A stretch of 64,000 bases of DNA from Theropithecus gelada (GCF_003255815.1 NC_037670.1:55379967-55443966); one strand, 5' to 3'; numbered from the stretch's first letter, positions 1-10,875 are shown. A program made the numbers and translations. The notes: generated from the letters alone by a model not told the origin.

Positions 1-2
1 GA

Positions 3-86
<84 letters not shown>
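1..86. repeat. (GAAA)n microsatellite
   Basis: About 21 near-perfect GAAA units begin at the window edge, so the true length is unknown. Such tracts usually grow from an Alu or other poly-A tail that would lie outside the window. Confidence 0.97.
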
Positions 87-1529
87 CCTATGGATAGGCA
101 ACAGTACACAGTTGGTGAAATGACTGGTTAGGGCTACGGAGACTGGTCCAGGCAAGATAGCTTGGACTTATAAATGTGTGTGTGCAGGCAGATGGGAGGG
201 ATGGATGACCCAGAATCCTAGGCTAGTGTAGAAAACAGGTCACTGGTGCAGATTCAAGATCTGGGCATAAAAAGAAGCCATGAGTGCTCTGGGAACTTAC
301 GTAGCCTATAGGCAGAAAACTCTAGAAGCAGAAGTTCTCTCAGCACAATTTCTGAGGATGGAGCCTTGTCATGGGAGGAGTGTGGCTACATCACTGCCCA
401 ATGTGCGTGGGCGTGAGTGTGCAGAAATCACTTTCTAGCAGCGAGGTGGGGAGAGGAGTCTGCCCTCTGAACTGCCTTTCCTTTGAGTTCTCAGTTCCCT
501 CTGAGATGTCCCGGATGAGACATGGAATCACAGGACAATTCAGAGCACAACAGCTTGTGTGCTGAAGAATAGAGTCTCCCTTCCCCAAAAGACTCTCAGT
601 CTCCTTCCAGCCAAGGCTTCAGTGATGTCTTTCTTTTTAGACCAAATATACGGCATTTGCTGACACCAGCCAACTCTTCAACACCAACTGGGTGTTCAAC
701 AACTCAATTCTGACAGATTCCAGAGTCACCACAGACCTGACCACTTGAGGACTCAGTTCCTCAGTACACTCTCCAATGCACACGCCAGTGACAGGCACCA
801 TGGGCCCATCTATGCCTATAAGCAGCTATCTATAAATTATGGGCTGTTTTAAACTTCTCCCTGAAGTTTAATAATTTGATAAAACTAATCATAAATTTGA
901 TAAAACTATCAAATTTAATAATTGATAGAACTTTACCAGGTTATTATAAATAATATAATTCAGAAAATGCCAACTGGAAAAAAAAATGTATAGGGCACAG
1001 AAAAATGGGAGAGAAAGATGGGGTGGATAGTGTGTCCTGGTAAATAACTACAATTAAGAAAACTCTCTAATACTTTGTGTTCTGTAAGAACAACTTACTG
1101 CAAAGAAAGATCCTTCGCATTATGACTGAGATGATATGCCTTCTTTTAGATATCACAGATTCACAGACTCCACATTACCATTGTTCTTCACACACAATTA
1201 ACTAATTTTGTCTTCAGGGTTCACAAGAAAATACCTGTTAAGCAAACTTTGCTTAAGTTTCTGTCTTTCCCCCAGAGCCCGGACTCTGCTCCACCTCCAG
1301 TCTGAGCAAACATACAACCCCTCTTCACGTCCCTTCCGAGAACAGGCTGACTTCAGGGTGCAACATTCTCTATTGCATTGATTTTGCCACCCTCCATTCT
1401 GCCCTCCTCTCCCACCTTCTTTCTAATCTTGCTTGCTCCTCCATATGAATGACAGCCCTTTTCAGCCTAACTTTTGAGACATATGCAGATATTATGTTTG
1501 GTGCTTCCCCCATTGCAACACTATTAATT
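87..1529. other. Unassigned intergenic DNA
   Basis: No coding exon, RNA gene or confidently recognised repeat was seen. Short open frames at 371-588 on both strands lack any recognisable domain and look like chance. The stretch at about 580-760 reads like an old dispersed-repeat relic, but I cannot name a family. The stretch at 830-960 is AT-rich, with short repeats of a 'TTTGATAAAACTA'-like string. Confidence 0.4.
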
Positions 1530-1817
1530 TTATTTGAAACAGAGTCTCGCTCTGTCACCCAGGCTGGAGTGCAGTGGTGTGATCTCGGCTCACTGCAACC
1601 TGTGCCTCCAGGGTTCAAGCGATTCTCCTGCCTTCACCTCCCGAGTAGCTAGGATTACAGGTGCCCACCACCACACCTAGCTAATTTTTGTATTCTTAGT
1701 AGAGACAGGGTTTCACCATGTTGACCAGACTGTTCCTGAACACCTGACCTCAAGTGATCCACCTGCCTTGGCCTCCCAAAGTGCTAGGATTACAGGCATG
1801 AGCCACTGTGCCCAGCC
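1530..1817 (-). mobile_element. Alu (AluS-like), antisense
   Basis: The complete dimeric Alu reads as reverse complement, from the poly-T/'GAAACAGAGTCTCGCTC' end to 'CCACTGTGCCCAGCC'. The open frames that cross it (1370-1652) are Alu-derived and not genes. Confidence 0.95.
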
Positions 1818-1989
1818 ACAACATTACTTTAGAATAAAGTTACTTCATACTTACATATAAATTTATTTTATTTGACAGTATCTAAAAACAGCCCCAAGAC
1901 AATAACAATTACATCCTGACAGAGGACATCACAACCCTCCTCCCATCTCGACTCTCACTGCCCCTGCCCATGCATCCCTACAGCTGAGA

Positions 1990-3885
1990 TGGTGACATAT
2001 ACTTTGACCCAGCTTACAGGCATTACACTTAGGCCCAGCCAATGAGAGAGATTTTGACTCTCACAGATAGGCCTAGGGCCATGAATAAGGTCCTGGGTCT
2101 TCTACTTGTGTGAAGATCACAAAGGATTATGACACCCAAGCATACTGAATAAACCCTGTGGGGGGTACAGAGAGTCTCATAACAGGGCCCAGAACACAGG
2201 TGAGATTGAGAGTCCTGTATGAGCACACAGTCACAAGTAGAAATTGTCACATGCCCAAGTGTACACAGGTCACAATTGAGGTTCTGAATCTCATACCCAG
2301 GGGCAGTCAAGAGTTGGAATTTTGACTCTCATATACAGATCCAGTCCACAGGTGAAGTGGGGACCCTCCAACCAGGATTCAGCACACCACTGAGGTTGTG
2401 ACACCCCTACTGGGAGACAGCTTGGAGAAGGGATTGGGGCTCTCATGAGAGGATGCAATCCACTGTTGAGATTGTGACTCATGTACTTGGACCTAAGTCT
2501 CCGGAGTTGTTGACTCTTACACCTGTAGTGGGGAAATGTGGGTAATTGGGAGTCCCATTCCTGGGCCTTCCTGCAGGTGTCATTGTGACATGCACTTCTA
2601 CCTTGAACCTTAGTAATTTGATAGTCCTTCTGTGCTCAAGACACAGATATCTTGTGACTCATACCTGGGCCAAGCCCCTAGGTGATGTGACTATTTTGTC
2701 TGGCCACTTCCTTCAAAGGAATTGTAATATATCTCTTTACTGAGCACCTAAGTGATGTAAATCTTCTCTCCTGGCTGGACCCTGCCCACAGGTAAGGTTA
2801 TGACATATCGCCAAGCCTAGCACTTACTGACGTGACTGTCCTATCTTGTTTGTGCCCTGCCCTGAAGAAGCATTGTGACATTACTGGCCTAAGTGAAAAG
2901 GTAATTTGAGTCTTCTGCCTGGGACCTGTGCACCGGGGGGTTGTGAAATATCTCTTGGCTTATCAACGTGATGATGTGCTCTCCTCTCTTGCCTGGAACC
3001 TTTTTACAGCTGGGATCACAACATATTGCTGGGCCCAGCACCGGGTGATGTTATTCTTCTCCCAGGGCCCAGCTTATAAGTGGCATTGTGGCATCTCTCT
3101 AGGCCCATCGCCTAGGTGATGTGACTCTGCTCTTCTAACTGGACACTTTCCATAAAAGGAATTGCGACATATAGCTGGACCCAGCTCCCTGGTCATGGAA
3201 CTGTACTGTGTTGGCCCTGTGCAGAGGTGGCATTGTGATATATTGCTTGGCCAAGCAGCTAGGTGATATGATTCTCCTGAATGGGCCCTGCTCTCCGAGA
3301 AGATTTTCACCCATCACTGGGCCAGTCATATAGGTGAGGTGTCTCCCCTCTGTTGCCTGGACTCTTCCCAAAGTAAGAATTGTGACATATCACTTACCCA
3401 GCACCCAGGTGATATGACTCTCATGTCTGGTTCCTGCCCACAGGTGAAATTGTGACATATACATGGTCACAGCTCAAAGGTGAGATAATGACTGTCATAC
3501 TTGGATCCAGCTAAGAGAACAGATTTTGACTCTGATATCTAGACTTGGGACAACAGTCCTGGGTCTCCTACTTAAATAAAGGACCTAGTGTATTACGATA
3601 CTGAGGCATATTGTATGAAGCCAGCATGTGATACAGTGTTATAACAGGACCCAGAACAAAGGTGAGATTGTGACTGTCATATGCACATCCAGCTGATAGA
3701 ATTGTCACCCTCACACATAGACAGTGCTCACTGGTGAGGTCCTAAGTCTCACACACAAATGCAATCCAGGCTTGGAATTGTGACTGTCATATGTAGATGC
3801 AGCCACAGGTGAGATAGTGACTGATTTTTGAACCCAGCTCACAGGAACAGCAATGGAACTCATACCTGGACCCAGTCCATAGCAG
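1990..3885. repeat. Beta-satellite-related tandem array, arm A
   Basis: The core string 'TTGTGACATAT' and its variants recur near 2801, 2876, 2944, 3019, 3089, 3165, 3236, 3307, 3383 and 3453, a spacing of 68-76 bp. Each unit looks like two related halves of about 36 bp: one has 'CCTAGGTGATGTGACTCT', the other 'CCCACAGGTGACATTGTGAC'. The motif set (GATATGTCACAA, TCACCTAGGT, GGGCAGGGCC on the other strand) matches my knowledge of the roughly 68-bp beta-satellite monomer. A longer module appears twice, at about 2070-2190 and 3540-3660, so there is higher-order structure. Copies are strongly diverged, so this is an old array. The family name rests on recall, not on a search. Confidence 0.75.
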
Positions 3886-6150
3886 AAATTCACAATCCGG
3901 GACATTTTCCAGCTAAAGGTATAAGAGTCAACACCTCTTGTGGGTTGAGTTCAACTATGCAAGTCAATCACAACAGTGAACTAAATCAGTACATGAGAGC
4001 CCAAATCTCACCAACAGACAGTGTTTTGATAGGGGAAGCACAGCCCCCGGTTGTTCTAAATCCTGGACTTGGTGTTATCATCTCATCTGTTGATTGGATT
4101 GATGTGTAAGATTCACAGTTCCAACTCCATTGGCTCTTGGTGTGTGATTCAGAACCTCAACAGTGGGTTCTGTTAATGTGGAAGGGTGATAATCCTTACT
4201 TTTGTCTGAGTTTGCGTACAACAGCCACAATTTGCCCTGTGTGCTGGGCTCTCTTTTGTCACTTGTTGTAGCACTTGAGGGCTTCATACAATGTGCAAGT
4301 CATAATACTCTGTGACCATCCTACAAGTTGAAGATTCAGGACCTTAGTTTTTGCTGTAAGACTAACTACAAGAGTCAATATATCTCCAGGTATGAATCAT
4401 CATTCCACCTGTAAGCTGTGCCCATGTGTGTTTCCCAATTCCAACTGTGGAGAGAGACCAGGCACAAGGGTTGTATCACCTGGGTGTTGGCCAGAGATAT
4501 GTCACAATTGCCACTTTGAGCAGGGTCAAAATCTTCCCTGAGAGCAGGAACAATTCAGGAGGGTCACATCACCTAGGTGCTGGGCGCAGTGATATGTCAC
4601 AATGTCCGCTGTGGGCAGGGCCAAGGCAGGACAGTTACATCACTTGGAAGCTGGGGCCAGTGATACGTCACAATGCCTCTTGGGGGCAGGGTTCCGGTAG
4701 GAAAGAAAAGTCACATCACCTAGGTAATGGGTCTAGAGATATGTCACAATGTCTTCTGTAATAAGAACCCAGGAAAAAGAGTTATATCATTTAGGTTAAA
4801 GGTCCAGTGATATGTCACAATCCCAACTAAGGGCAAGACCCAGGCAGAAAAAGAGAGTCACTTCACTTTGATGATTGGCCCTAAGATATATTGTAATTTC
4901 TCCTGAGGACAGGGCTCGTGCAGAAGAGGAACATAAATTTTGTGCATGGCCCAGGTATATGTTATAATAGAGTAAAATTAATCAGATGCTGTGAAAAGGT
5001 GTATGTCACAATCACACCTGCAGAAAGGTTTAAGGATAAGATTTAAAACCCCACAAATGTGCTGGCTTCATTTATGACAGTCAACATATCTTGGGATATG
5101 TGTTTAAGTAATTGAGTCACAATCTCAACAGTGCACTGGCTCTGTGCATGAGAGCCCGAACCCCACTTATAGACAGTGTCCCAGTAGGGGAGTCACAGCC
5201 TCACAGGGGCGCTGAATCTTTGTGTGAGAGTCACCGCCCTACCTGTGGACTGCGTTCACGTATGAGAGTCACAATTCCAACTTTTGACTGCCTCTGAGTG
5301 TGAGATTCAGGATGTTTTACAAAGGCTGTGTTCATGTGACAGGGTGACAATTCTTACTATTAGCCAGGTGTGCAAATGAGAGTCAGAGTCTCACCTGTTT
5401 GCTGCTCCCTGTTATGACACTGTCTGTACCACCTGCAGGTTTTCTATGGCACATGTGAGACTCACAATCTGCTTTGAGACCTTTGTGCTTGCCCAGGCGT
5501 TTGTTACAATCCCAAATGTAGGATCACGCCCATTGCCCTAAGCCCAGGCTTGAGAGTCAACATCTCTCTAGTTTTTAGGTCCAGGTAAGGGAGCCATCTT
5601 TGTTCCTATAATCTGGTTACAGAAATTGGTCAACATCCCTCCTGCGGCTCAGTCCACATGTGACAGGCATGATCCAACTGTGGACTGTGTGTGTCAGTGA
5701 GATTCAGGAAATATTTTGCTCTCTCCATGCGTAAAGGTGACAATTTTAACAGTTAGCTGAGTGCATACAATACTCACAACCTCAGTGTTGTGCTGGGTCC
5801 TATTATAACACTCTCTGTCTCATCTGAGGGCTTTACACAATATGCATGTGTGTTGTAATCACCTGTGATTTTTTTTTTTTTAAGTAGAAAAGCCAGAATT
5901 TTATTTTTTGGCCTAAACCCAGCTATGAGAGTCAACACCTCTCCTATTAGCAGGGTCCGAGTATAAGAGTCATCACTGGGCCTGTAAGCTGGGTCCAGCT
6001 ATGACTCACCACCTGACCTTTGGCCACATCCACATTGCATGGTCAATATTCTAACTGTGTATTGTGTCCTCATATGAGAGTCAGGACCTCACCGTAAGTT
6101 TTGTCAGTGTGTGAGGGAGACAATTTTAATTGTCAGCTGGGTGTGCCTAT
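3886..6150. repeat. Beta-satellite-related tandem array, arm B (inverted relative to arm A)
   Basis: From about 3.89 kb the same motifs occur as reverse complement: 'GATATGTCACAAT' recurs near 4497, 4592, 4661, 4738 and 4811, with 'TCACATCACCTAGGT' between copies. Blocks of the 36-bp type 'GAGAGTCACAATCTCACCTGTGGACTG' alternate with this ladder. A longer module resembling 'CCTGTTATGACACTCTCTG...GGGCTTTATACAATATGC' appears at about 4240-4340, 5395-5500 and 5790-5900. None of the open frames inside (for example 4426-4761) has protein features; they are by-products of the repeat. Confidence 0.75.
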
Positions 6151-6164
6151 AAGAGTCACAATTT
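6151..6164. repeat. Target-site duplication of the 6165 AluY (left copy)
   Basis: The 14-bp string AAGAGTCACAATTT is repeated exactly at 6541-6554 on the other side of the Alu. It is itself a beta-satellite motif, so the Alu inserted into the array. Confidence 0.9.
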
Positions 6165-6514
6165 GGCCAGGCGCGGTGGCTCAAGCCTGTAATCCCAGCA
6201 CTTTGGGAGGCCGAGACGGGTGGATCACGAGGTCAGGAGATCGAGACCATCCTGGCTAACACGGTGAAACCCCGTCTCTACTAAAAAATACAAAAAACTA
6301 GCCGGGCGAAGTGGCGGGCGCCTGTGGTCCCAGCTACTCGGGAGGCTGAGGCCGGAGAATGGCGTAAACCCGGGAGGCGGAGCTTGCAGTGAGCTGAGAT
6401 CCGGCCACTGCACTCCAGCCTGGGCGACAGAGCCAGACTCNNNNNNNNNNNNNNNNNNNNNNNNNNNNNNNNNNNNNNNNNNNNNNNNNNNNNNNNNNNN
6501 NNNNNNNNNNNNNN

Positions 6515-6540
<26 letters not shown>
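6165..6540 (+). mobile_element. AluY of Old World monkey type, with assembly gap in its tail
   Basis: A full-length Alu starts GGCCAGGCGCGGTGGCTCAA and contains 'AACTAGCCGGGCGAAGTGGC' and 'GATCCGGCCACTGCACTCC', which I take as markers of the cercopithecoid AluY group. A 74-base N run (6441-6514) sits at the end of the body, followed by poly-A. Low divergence and a perfect target duplication indicate a young insertion into the satellite array. Confidence 0.93.
6441..6514. other. Assembly gap (74 N)
   Basis: The N run falls at the Alu 3' end just before a poly-A tract. It is a typical place for a polymerase-slippage sequencing gap, and the gap size may be nominal. Confidence 0.99.
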
Positions 6541-6545
<5 letters not shown>

Positions 6546-7400
6546 TCACAATTTTACCTCTGTGCTGGACCCTGAGATGACACTCTTTAGATCACCCAAA
6601 GACTTTATAGAATATGCATGAGGGTGATATATTGTGTGATCTTTCTACATATAGAAGGCCCAGATCATTACCTGTTTTTCTAAGCCTAGCTAGAAGAGTT
6701 AAAATCTCTTCTACTGGGTGGGTTCACATATGCGAGTCTTCATTATACCTGTGAGCTGGGCCTAATGTGTGACCATCCCACCTGTGGGCAAAGACTAGGA
6801 GGTCAACTAGGTGCTGGGCCAGCGATATGTCAACATTTTTACTATGGGCAGGGTCCTGGCAATAAAAGTCACATCTCCTGGGTGCTAGGAAAAGCAATAT
6901 GTCACAATTCACCTTGTAAATATGTCCCAGGTAGAAGACAGTCACACCATCTAGGTGATGGGCCCAGTGATATGTAACCATTTCTCCTGTAAACAGATTC
7001 AAGGCAAAAAAAGAGTCACTTAACAAAGGTGATGGGCCTAAAGATATTTCACAGTAACCCCTGTGGACTGGCCCAGGCAGAAAGGGAGAGTCACATCGCC
7101 TAAGTGATTGGCTCGGAAATATGTCACAACACTCCGGGAGGGCAAAGCCCAGCAGGAAAGTCACATTATCTAGTCGCTCAACCTAAGTATATTTCACAAT
7201 CTAAACTGTAGTTGGGGCCCAGGCAAAAGAGAAAAATCAGTCAGATACTGAGTGAAGGTATATGTCACAATCACGTCTGTGAAAAGTTCCAGAGATAAAA
7301 TTTACAATCTCTCACATGCCCAACTTCAGGATCAGAGTGAATACCTCCTGTGAGTTGCACCCAAAATGCATATTGTGGCACCTCCTCTGTTTTTACCAAG
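6541..7400. repeat. Beta-satellite-related array, continuation of arm B
   Basis: The same orientation as before the Alu continues: 'GATATGTCAACA' near 6824, 'ATATGTCACAA' near 6898, 7129 and 7261, and 'GGGCCCAGTGATATGT' near 6961. The segment 6700-7310 is collinear with 4440-5060, including the shared 'TATGTCACAATCAC' block at 5003 and 7261. Removing the Alu, that gives a higher-order period of about 1.9 kb. The array fades out near 7.4 kb. Confidence 0.7.
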
Positions 7401-7453
7401 GACTTCCAGGCTGTTAGAGCTTGACTATCTGCAGTTAATTAAGTTGACTTTGG

Positions 7454-7763
7454 GGCCAGACACGGTGGCTCAAGCCTGTAATCCCAGCACTTTGGAAGTC
7501 CGAGGCGGGCAGATCATGAGGTCAGGAGTTTGAGGACAGCCTGACCAATACGGTGAAACCTGGTCTCTACTAAAAATGCAAAAATTAGCCAGGTGTGGTG
7601 GCGGACACCTGCAATCTCAGCTACTTGGGAGGCTGAGGCAGGAAAATTGCTTGATCCTGGTAGGCAGAGGTTGCAGTGAGCCAAGATTGTGCCACTGCAC
7701 CCCAACCTGAGTGACAGAGCAAGACTCCATCTCAAAATAATAATAATAATAATAATAATAATA
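7454..7763 (+). mobile_element. AluS-like with (AAT)n tail
   Basis: A complete sense Alu (starts GGCCAGACACGGTGGCTCA) ends at about 7735 in a run of AAT repeats that replaced the poly-A tail. Confidence 0.94.
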
Positions 7764-7888
7764 AAGCTCTTTTTTAAAAAATTTATTTAATTCTCTAATT
7801 ACTTGACCTTAGCCATGCCAAACTGCCAATATTTCTGACTTTTGAACTTTACTAACATAACCTCCCAGGTGAAATCAAAAGGTTGTAT

Positions 7889-7989
7889 TTTTGTTTGTTT
7901 GTTTGTTTTGTGGTGGATTCTCTCTATGTCGCCCAGGCTGGAGTGCTGTGGCCAAACAAGGCTCACTGCAACCTCAGCCTCCTGAAACC
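7889..7989 (-). mobile_element. Alu left-arm fragment, antisense
   Basis: 'TATGTCGCCCAGGCTGGAGTG' variants followed by 'GCTCACTGCAACCTCAGCCTCCTG' identify the left Alu arm. The right arm is missing, as in a truncated or monomeric old copy. Confidence 0.75.
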
Positions 7990-8174
7990 AGTAAGCTTTA
8001 ACTACGGTTGTGAACCTAACCACAGGTGTACAAGGTATTTTCAAAAGATGGCAAGCAGTTTTTACAAAATCTAGAATCTTCAAAGGTAGCTCAGAGAAAG
8101 GAAAATTCAGGATGGTTCGTGAAGGGAAAGAGAATCAGTAAATATTCACGCAGATATCAAATCACAAAGGACTC

Positions 8175-8253
8175 ATTTCCTAAGCCACAAATTGAACCCT
8201 GAACGAAGGCTGCCACTGTGACACAGCAAAGCCCAGCTACTGAGCTACAGCAC
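8175..8253 (-). pseudogene. tRNA-like sequence (possible tRNA pseudogene or tRNA-SINE relic)
   Basis: Read on the minus strand, this contains an A-box-like 'TAGCTCAGTAGCTGG' and, 49 bp further on, a B-box-like 'GGTTCAATTT'. The spacing is a little long for a normal tRNA. I could not fold a clean cloverleaf by eye or assign an anticodon, so this is suggestive only. It could also be part of an old retroelement. Confidence 0.3.
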
Positions 8254-8484
8254 TGAGCAGGCTCCATTGGCATCTCCCAGAAGAAGCCCCCAGCAGTCAA
8301 AAGGTTGTTTACTGCTCAAGATCACTTTTATGGATAACTATAACATAAATTTCAAATTTTCTATATGCTGGATGGTAGAAACAAAGAGAAAATACTGCCA
8401 CACGGCTACAAGGTCAAGCTCCCAATAACATAAAACAAGAGGGAAACTTCATCCATTTTGTTGTTGTTTGTTTCAAGGACTTCT

Positions 8485-8792
8485 TTTTTGTTTCTTTGTT
8501 TTTTAGCTTTTTGAGATGGAGTCTCACTCTGTCTCCCAGGCGGGAGTGCAGTGGCACGATCTCAGCTTACTGCAACCTCTGCTTCCCAAGTTAAGCAATT
8601 CTTCCTGCCCCAGCCTCCTGAGTAGCTGGGACTACAGGCACCCGCCACCACCCTGGCTAATTTTTGTATTTTTAGTAGAGACAAGGTTTTGCCATGTTGG
8701 CAGGCTGGTCTTGAACCCCTGACTTCAGGTGATCCACCTGCCTCGGCCTCTCAAGGTGCTAGTATTACAAGAGTGAGTCACCATGCCCGGCC
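8485..8792 (-). mobile_element. AluS-like, antisense, with target duplication
   Basis: The full-length antisense Alu ends 'CATGCCCGGCC'. Flanks TGTTTCAAGGACTTCT (8469-8484) and TGTTTCAGGGACTTCT (8793-8808) form a 16-bp duplication with one mismatch. Confidence 0.95.
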
Positions 8793-8808
8793 TGTTTCAG
8801 GGACTTCT

Positions 8809-9145
8809 GACCAGAAGTTCCAACATGTGATCTTTGAGGAAGATGGTGGCCCAGAGTAACAGAAAGGATAGGAGAGAGAGAGGGGGAGAGAGAGAGACAG
8901 CATTGCTTATGGTAGGACAGGAAAGTTGAGGAGCTCAAGAAAGCTAGAGAAAGACCCACGCATTGAATCAAAAGTTTAGGTGATCGCTTGTTGGTTGTGA
9001 AAGAATGTTTTTCACAGTCCCATCTGCTCTCAAGTTTCCTACTTTAGGGAGGAAAAAGCTCCACATGTTCCATGATCCTGTACTCGCCAATTCTGTCAGC
9101 CACAGCCATCAGCAAAAAATGCAAGGCAGATTAATCCAAAGACAA
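8809..9145. other. Unassigned DNA with a GA-rich tract
   Basis: A GA-rich low-complexity run at about 8872-8900 is the only clear structure. No gene seen. Confidence 0.4.
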
Positions 9146-9445
9146 GGCCAGGCACGGTGGCTCATGCGTGTAATCGCAGCACTTTGGGAGGCCGACGTGG
9201 GTGGATTGGCTGAGGTCAGGAGTTCAAGACCGTCCTGAACAACATGGTGAAACCTTGCCTTTACTAAAAGTACAAAAATTATCTGGGTGTGGTGATGGGT
9301 GCCTGTAATCCCAGCTACTCAGGAGGCTGACGCAGGAGAATCACTTGAATCTGGGAGGTGGAGGTTGCAGTGAGCCAAGATCTCGCCATTGCACTCCAGC
9401 CTATGCAACAAGAACGAGACTCCGTCTCAAAACAAGCGAACAAAC
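9146..9445 (+). mobile_element. AluS-like
   Basis: A complete sense Alu begins GGCCAGGCACGGTGGCTCA. A likely short target duplication AAAGACAA lies immediately before it (9138-9145) and again near 9449. Confidence 0.92.
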
Positions 9446-9865
9446 ACAAAGACAACAGTGATTAACATTCCATAATGCCAAATCTAATCTTAGCTGAGAG
9501 GGACTTCACTGAGAGGGGCCTCTAACCCTCTAAATCTTAGGAAAGACTCTAAGCTTTTGAAGGTGTGTCTCAAACACAAGTTTTGTCAAGTGTTCTTGCC
9601 TTTTATTAAACAGGATCTTTTATCTTAATTGTCTTAGGAGACACTCTAACTCCCCTAAATTGGGCTACTAACCCAATCCCATTCCATACCCGGGTACGCC
9701 ACCACTTACAAAAAGGTAGCCAAATGATGATTCTGTCTATTTCCTTTAGGTTGGGGGTTTCCTTAGTATCATCCCTTTGTGATTCACTGAAAAGAAGATT
9801 CCAGAAATGGTCCCAATCCAGAACCAAAGAGTGGGTTATTGGATCTCGTACAAGAAAGAATGCAG
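9446..9865 (-). mobile_element. Probable ERV remnant with the 3' end of an antisense ERV1-type LTR
   Basis: The segment at about 9790-9865 ('GGTCCCAATCCAGAACC...GGATCTCGTACAAGAAAGAAT') continues, after the intervening Alu and GGAA tract, into 10305-10875. It therefore belongs to one LTR read in reverse. The preceding 9480-9790 may be internal ERV sequence, but I cannot name it. Confidence 0.45.
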
Positions 9866-10178
9866 AGCTGGGGGTGGTGGCTCATGCCTATAACCCCCAG
9901 CACTTGGGAGGCTAAGGCGGGTGGATCACTTGAGGTCAGGAGCTTGAGACCAGTCTGGCCAACATGGTGAAACCCCATCTCTACTAAAAATACAAAAATT
10001 AGCTGGGCATGGTGGTGCGCGCCTGAAATCCCAGCTCCTCCAGAAGCTGAGGCAGGAGAATCTCTTGAACCCAGGAGGCAGAGGTTGCAGTGAGCCGAGA
10101 TGGCGCCTCTGCACTCCCGCCTGGGCGACTGAGCAGGACTCTGTCAAAAGATAGAAAAGAAAAAGAGAGAGAGAAAAA
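9866..10178 (+). mobile_element. AluS-like inserted in an LTR
   Basis: A complete sense Alu (GGGGGTGGTGGCTCATGCC...) ends near 10148 with a short A-rich tail, and the GGAA tract grew from that tail. Confidence 0.92.
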
Positions 10179-10304
10179 AAGGAAGGAAGGAAGGAAGGAA
10201 GCAAGGAAGGAAGGAAGGGAGGGAGGGAGGGAGGGAGGAAGGAAGGAAGGAAGGAAGGAAGGAAGGAAGGAAGGAAGGAAGGAAGGAAGGAAGGAAGGAA
10301 GGAA
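10179..10304 (+). repeat. (GGAA)n microsatellite
   Basis: About 30 GGAA-type units, with a GGGA block in the middle (10216-10237), grew from the Alu tail. Proline/leucine/phenylalanine-rich or lysine-rich open frames across it are artefacts of the repeat. Confidence 0.97.
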
Positions 10305-10875
10305 ATTTTGGGCGAGTCTGCAGTGCAAAGCAAAAGCAAACTTATTAGGAAAGTAAAGGAATAAAAGAATAGCTACTCCTAGACATAGCAGCAGTGTGGG
10401 CTGCTCAATTAAAAATACTTAGTTATTTCTTGATTATATGCTAAACAACGGGTGGATTATTCATGAGTTTTGCAAGAAAGCGATGTGCAATTCCCAGAAC
10501 TGAGTATTTCTCTTCTTTTTAGACCATATACAGTAACTTTCTGATGTCGCCATGGCATTCCTTAACTGTCATAGCACTGATGGGAATGTCTTTCGCATGC
10601 TAATGCATTATAATTAACATGTAACGATCCGTGAGGACAATCAGAGGTCATTTTCATTCCCATCTTGGTTTTGGTGGATTTTTGTGGCTTCTCTACTGCA
10701 AACTGTTTTATCAGTAAGGTCTTTGTGAACTGCCTCTTGTGCCAATCTGCTATTTATCCTGTGACTTAGAATGCCTGACCTCATGGAAAAGGAGTCCTGT
10801 AGGTCTCAGCCCCACTTTACCCAGCACCTATTCCAGATGCAGTTGCAACGCCTCTGACATGGCCACAGAGTGCTG
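10305..10875 (-). mobile_element. ERV1-type LTR, antisense, 5' portion
   Basis: This reads as the reverse of an LTR. Its polyadenylation region and 'AAAGCAAAAGCAAACTTATTAGGAAAG' are near 10320, and the conserved 'CATCTTGGTTTTGGTGG' and 'CTGTGACTTAGAATGCC' blocks are near 10663 and 10756. Together with 9790-9865 it forms one LTR split by an Alu. I recognise the type from many primate loci but cannot assign the subfamily from memory. Confidence 0.55.

Larger units (their letters stand above)
7764..8484. other. Unassigned DNA with Alu fragment and tRNA-like segment
   Basis: A short antisense Alu left-arm fragment lies at about 7889-7989 and a tRNA-like segment at about 8175-8253 (listed separately). 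The rest shows no gene. The open frame on the minus strand at 7799-8083 is partly Alu-derived. Confidence 0.5.

Noticed and set aside
4426..4761. A 111-codon frame in the satellite region
   Set aside because: The periodic satellite has few stops in this phase; the peptide merely repeats the monomer and has no domain.
6724..7164. A 146-codon minus-strand frame
   Set aside because: Also produced by the beta-satellite-like units; no start context or domain.
1990..7400. CRISPR-like regular repeats
   Set aside because: The unit has no constant repeat with unique spacers; the whole 68-76 bp unit is repeated and diverged, as in a satellite, and the genome is a primate's.
9926..10356. Long frames rich in LPSF (minus) or KEGR (plus)
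   Set aside because: They are translations of the (GGAA)n tract and the neighbouring Alu, not proteins.
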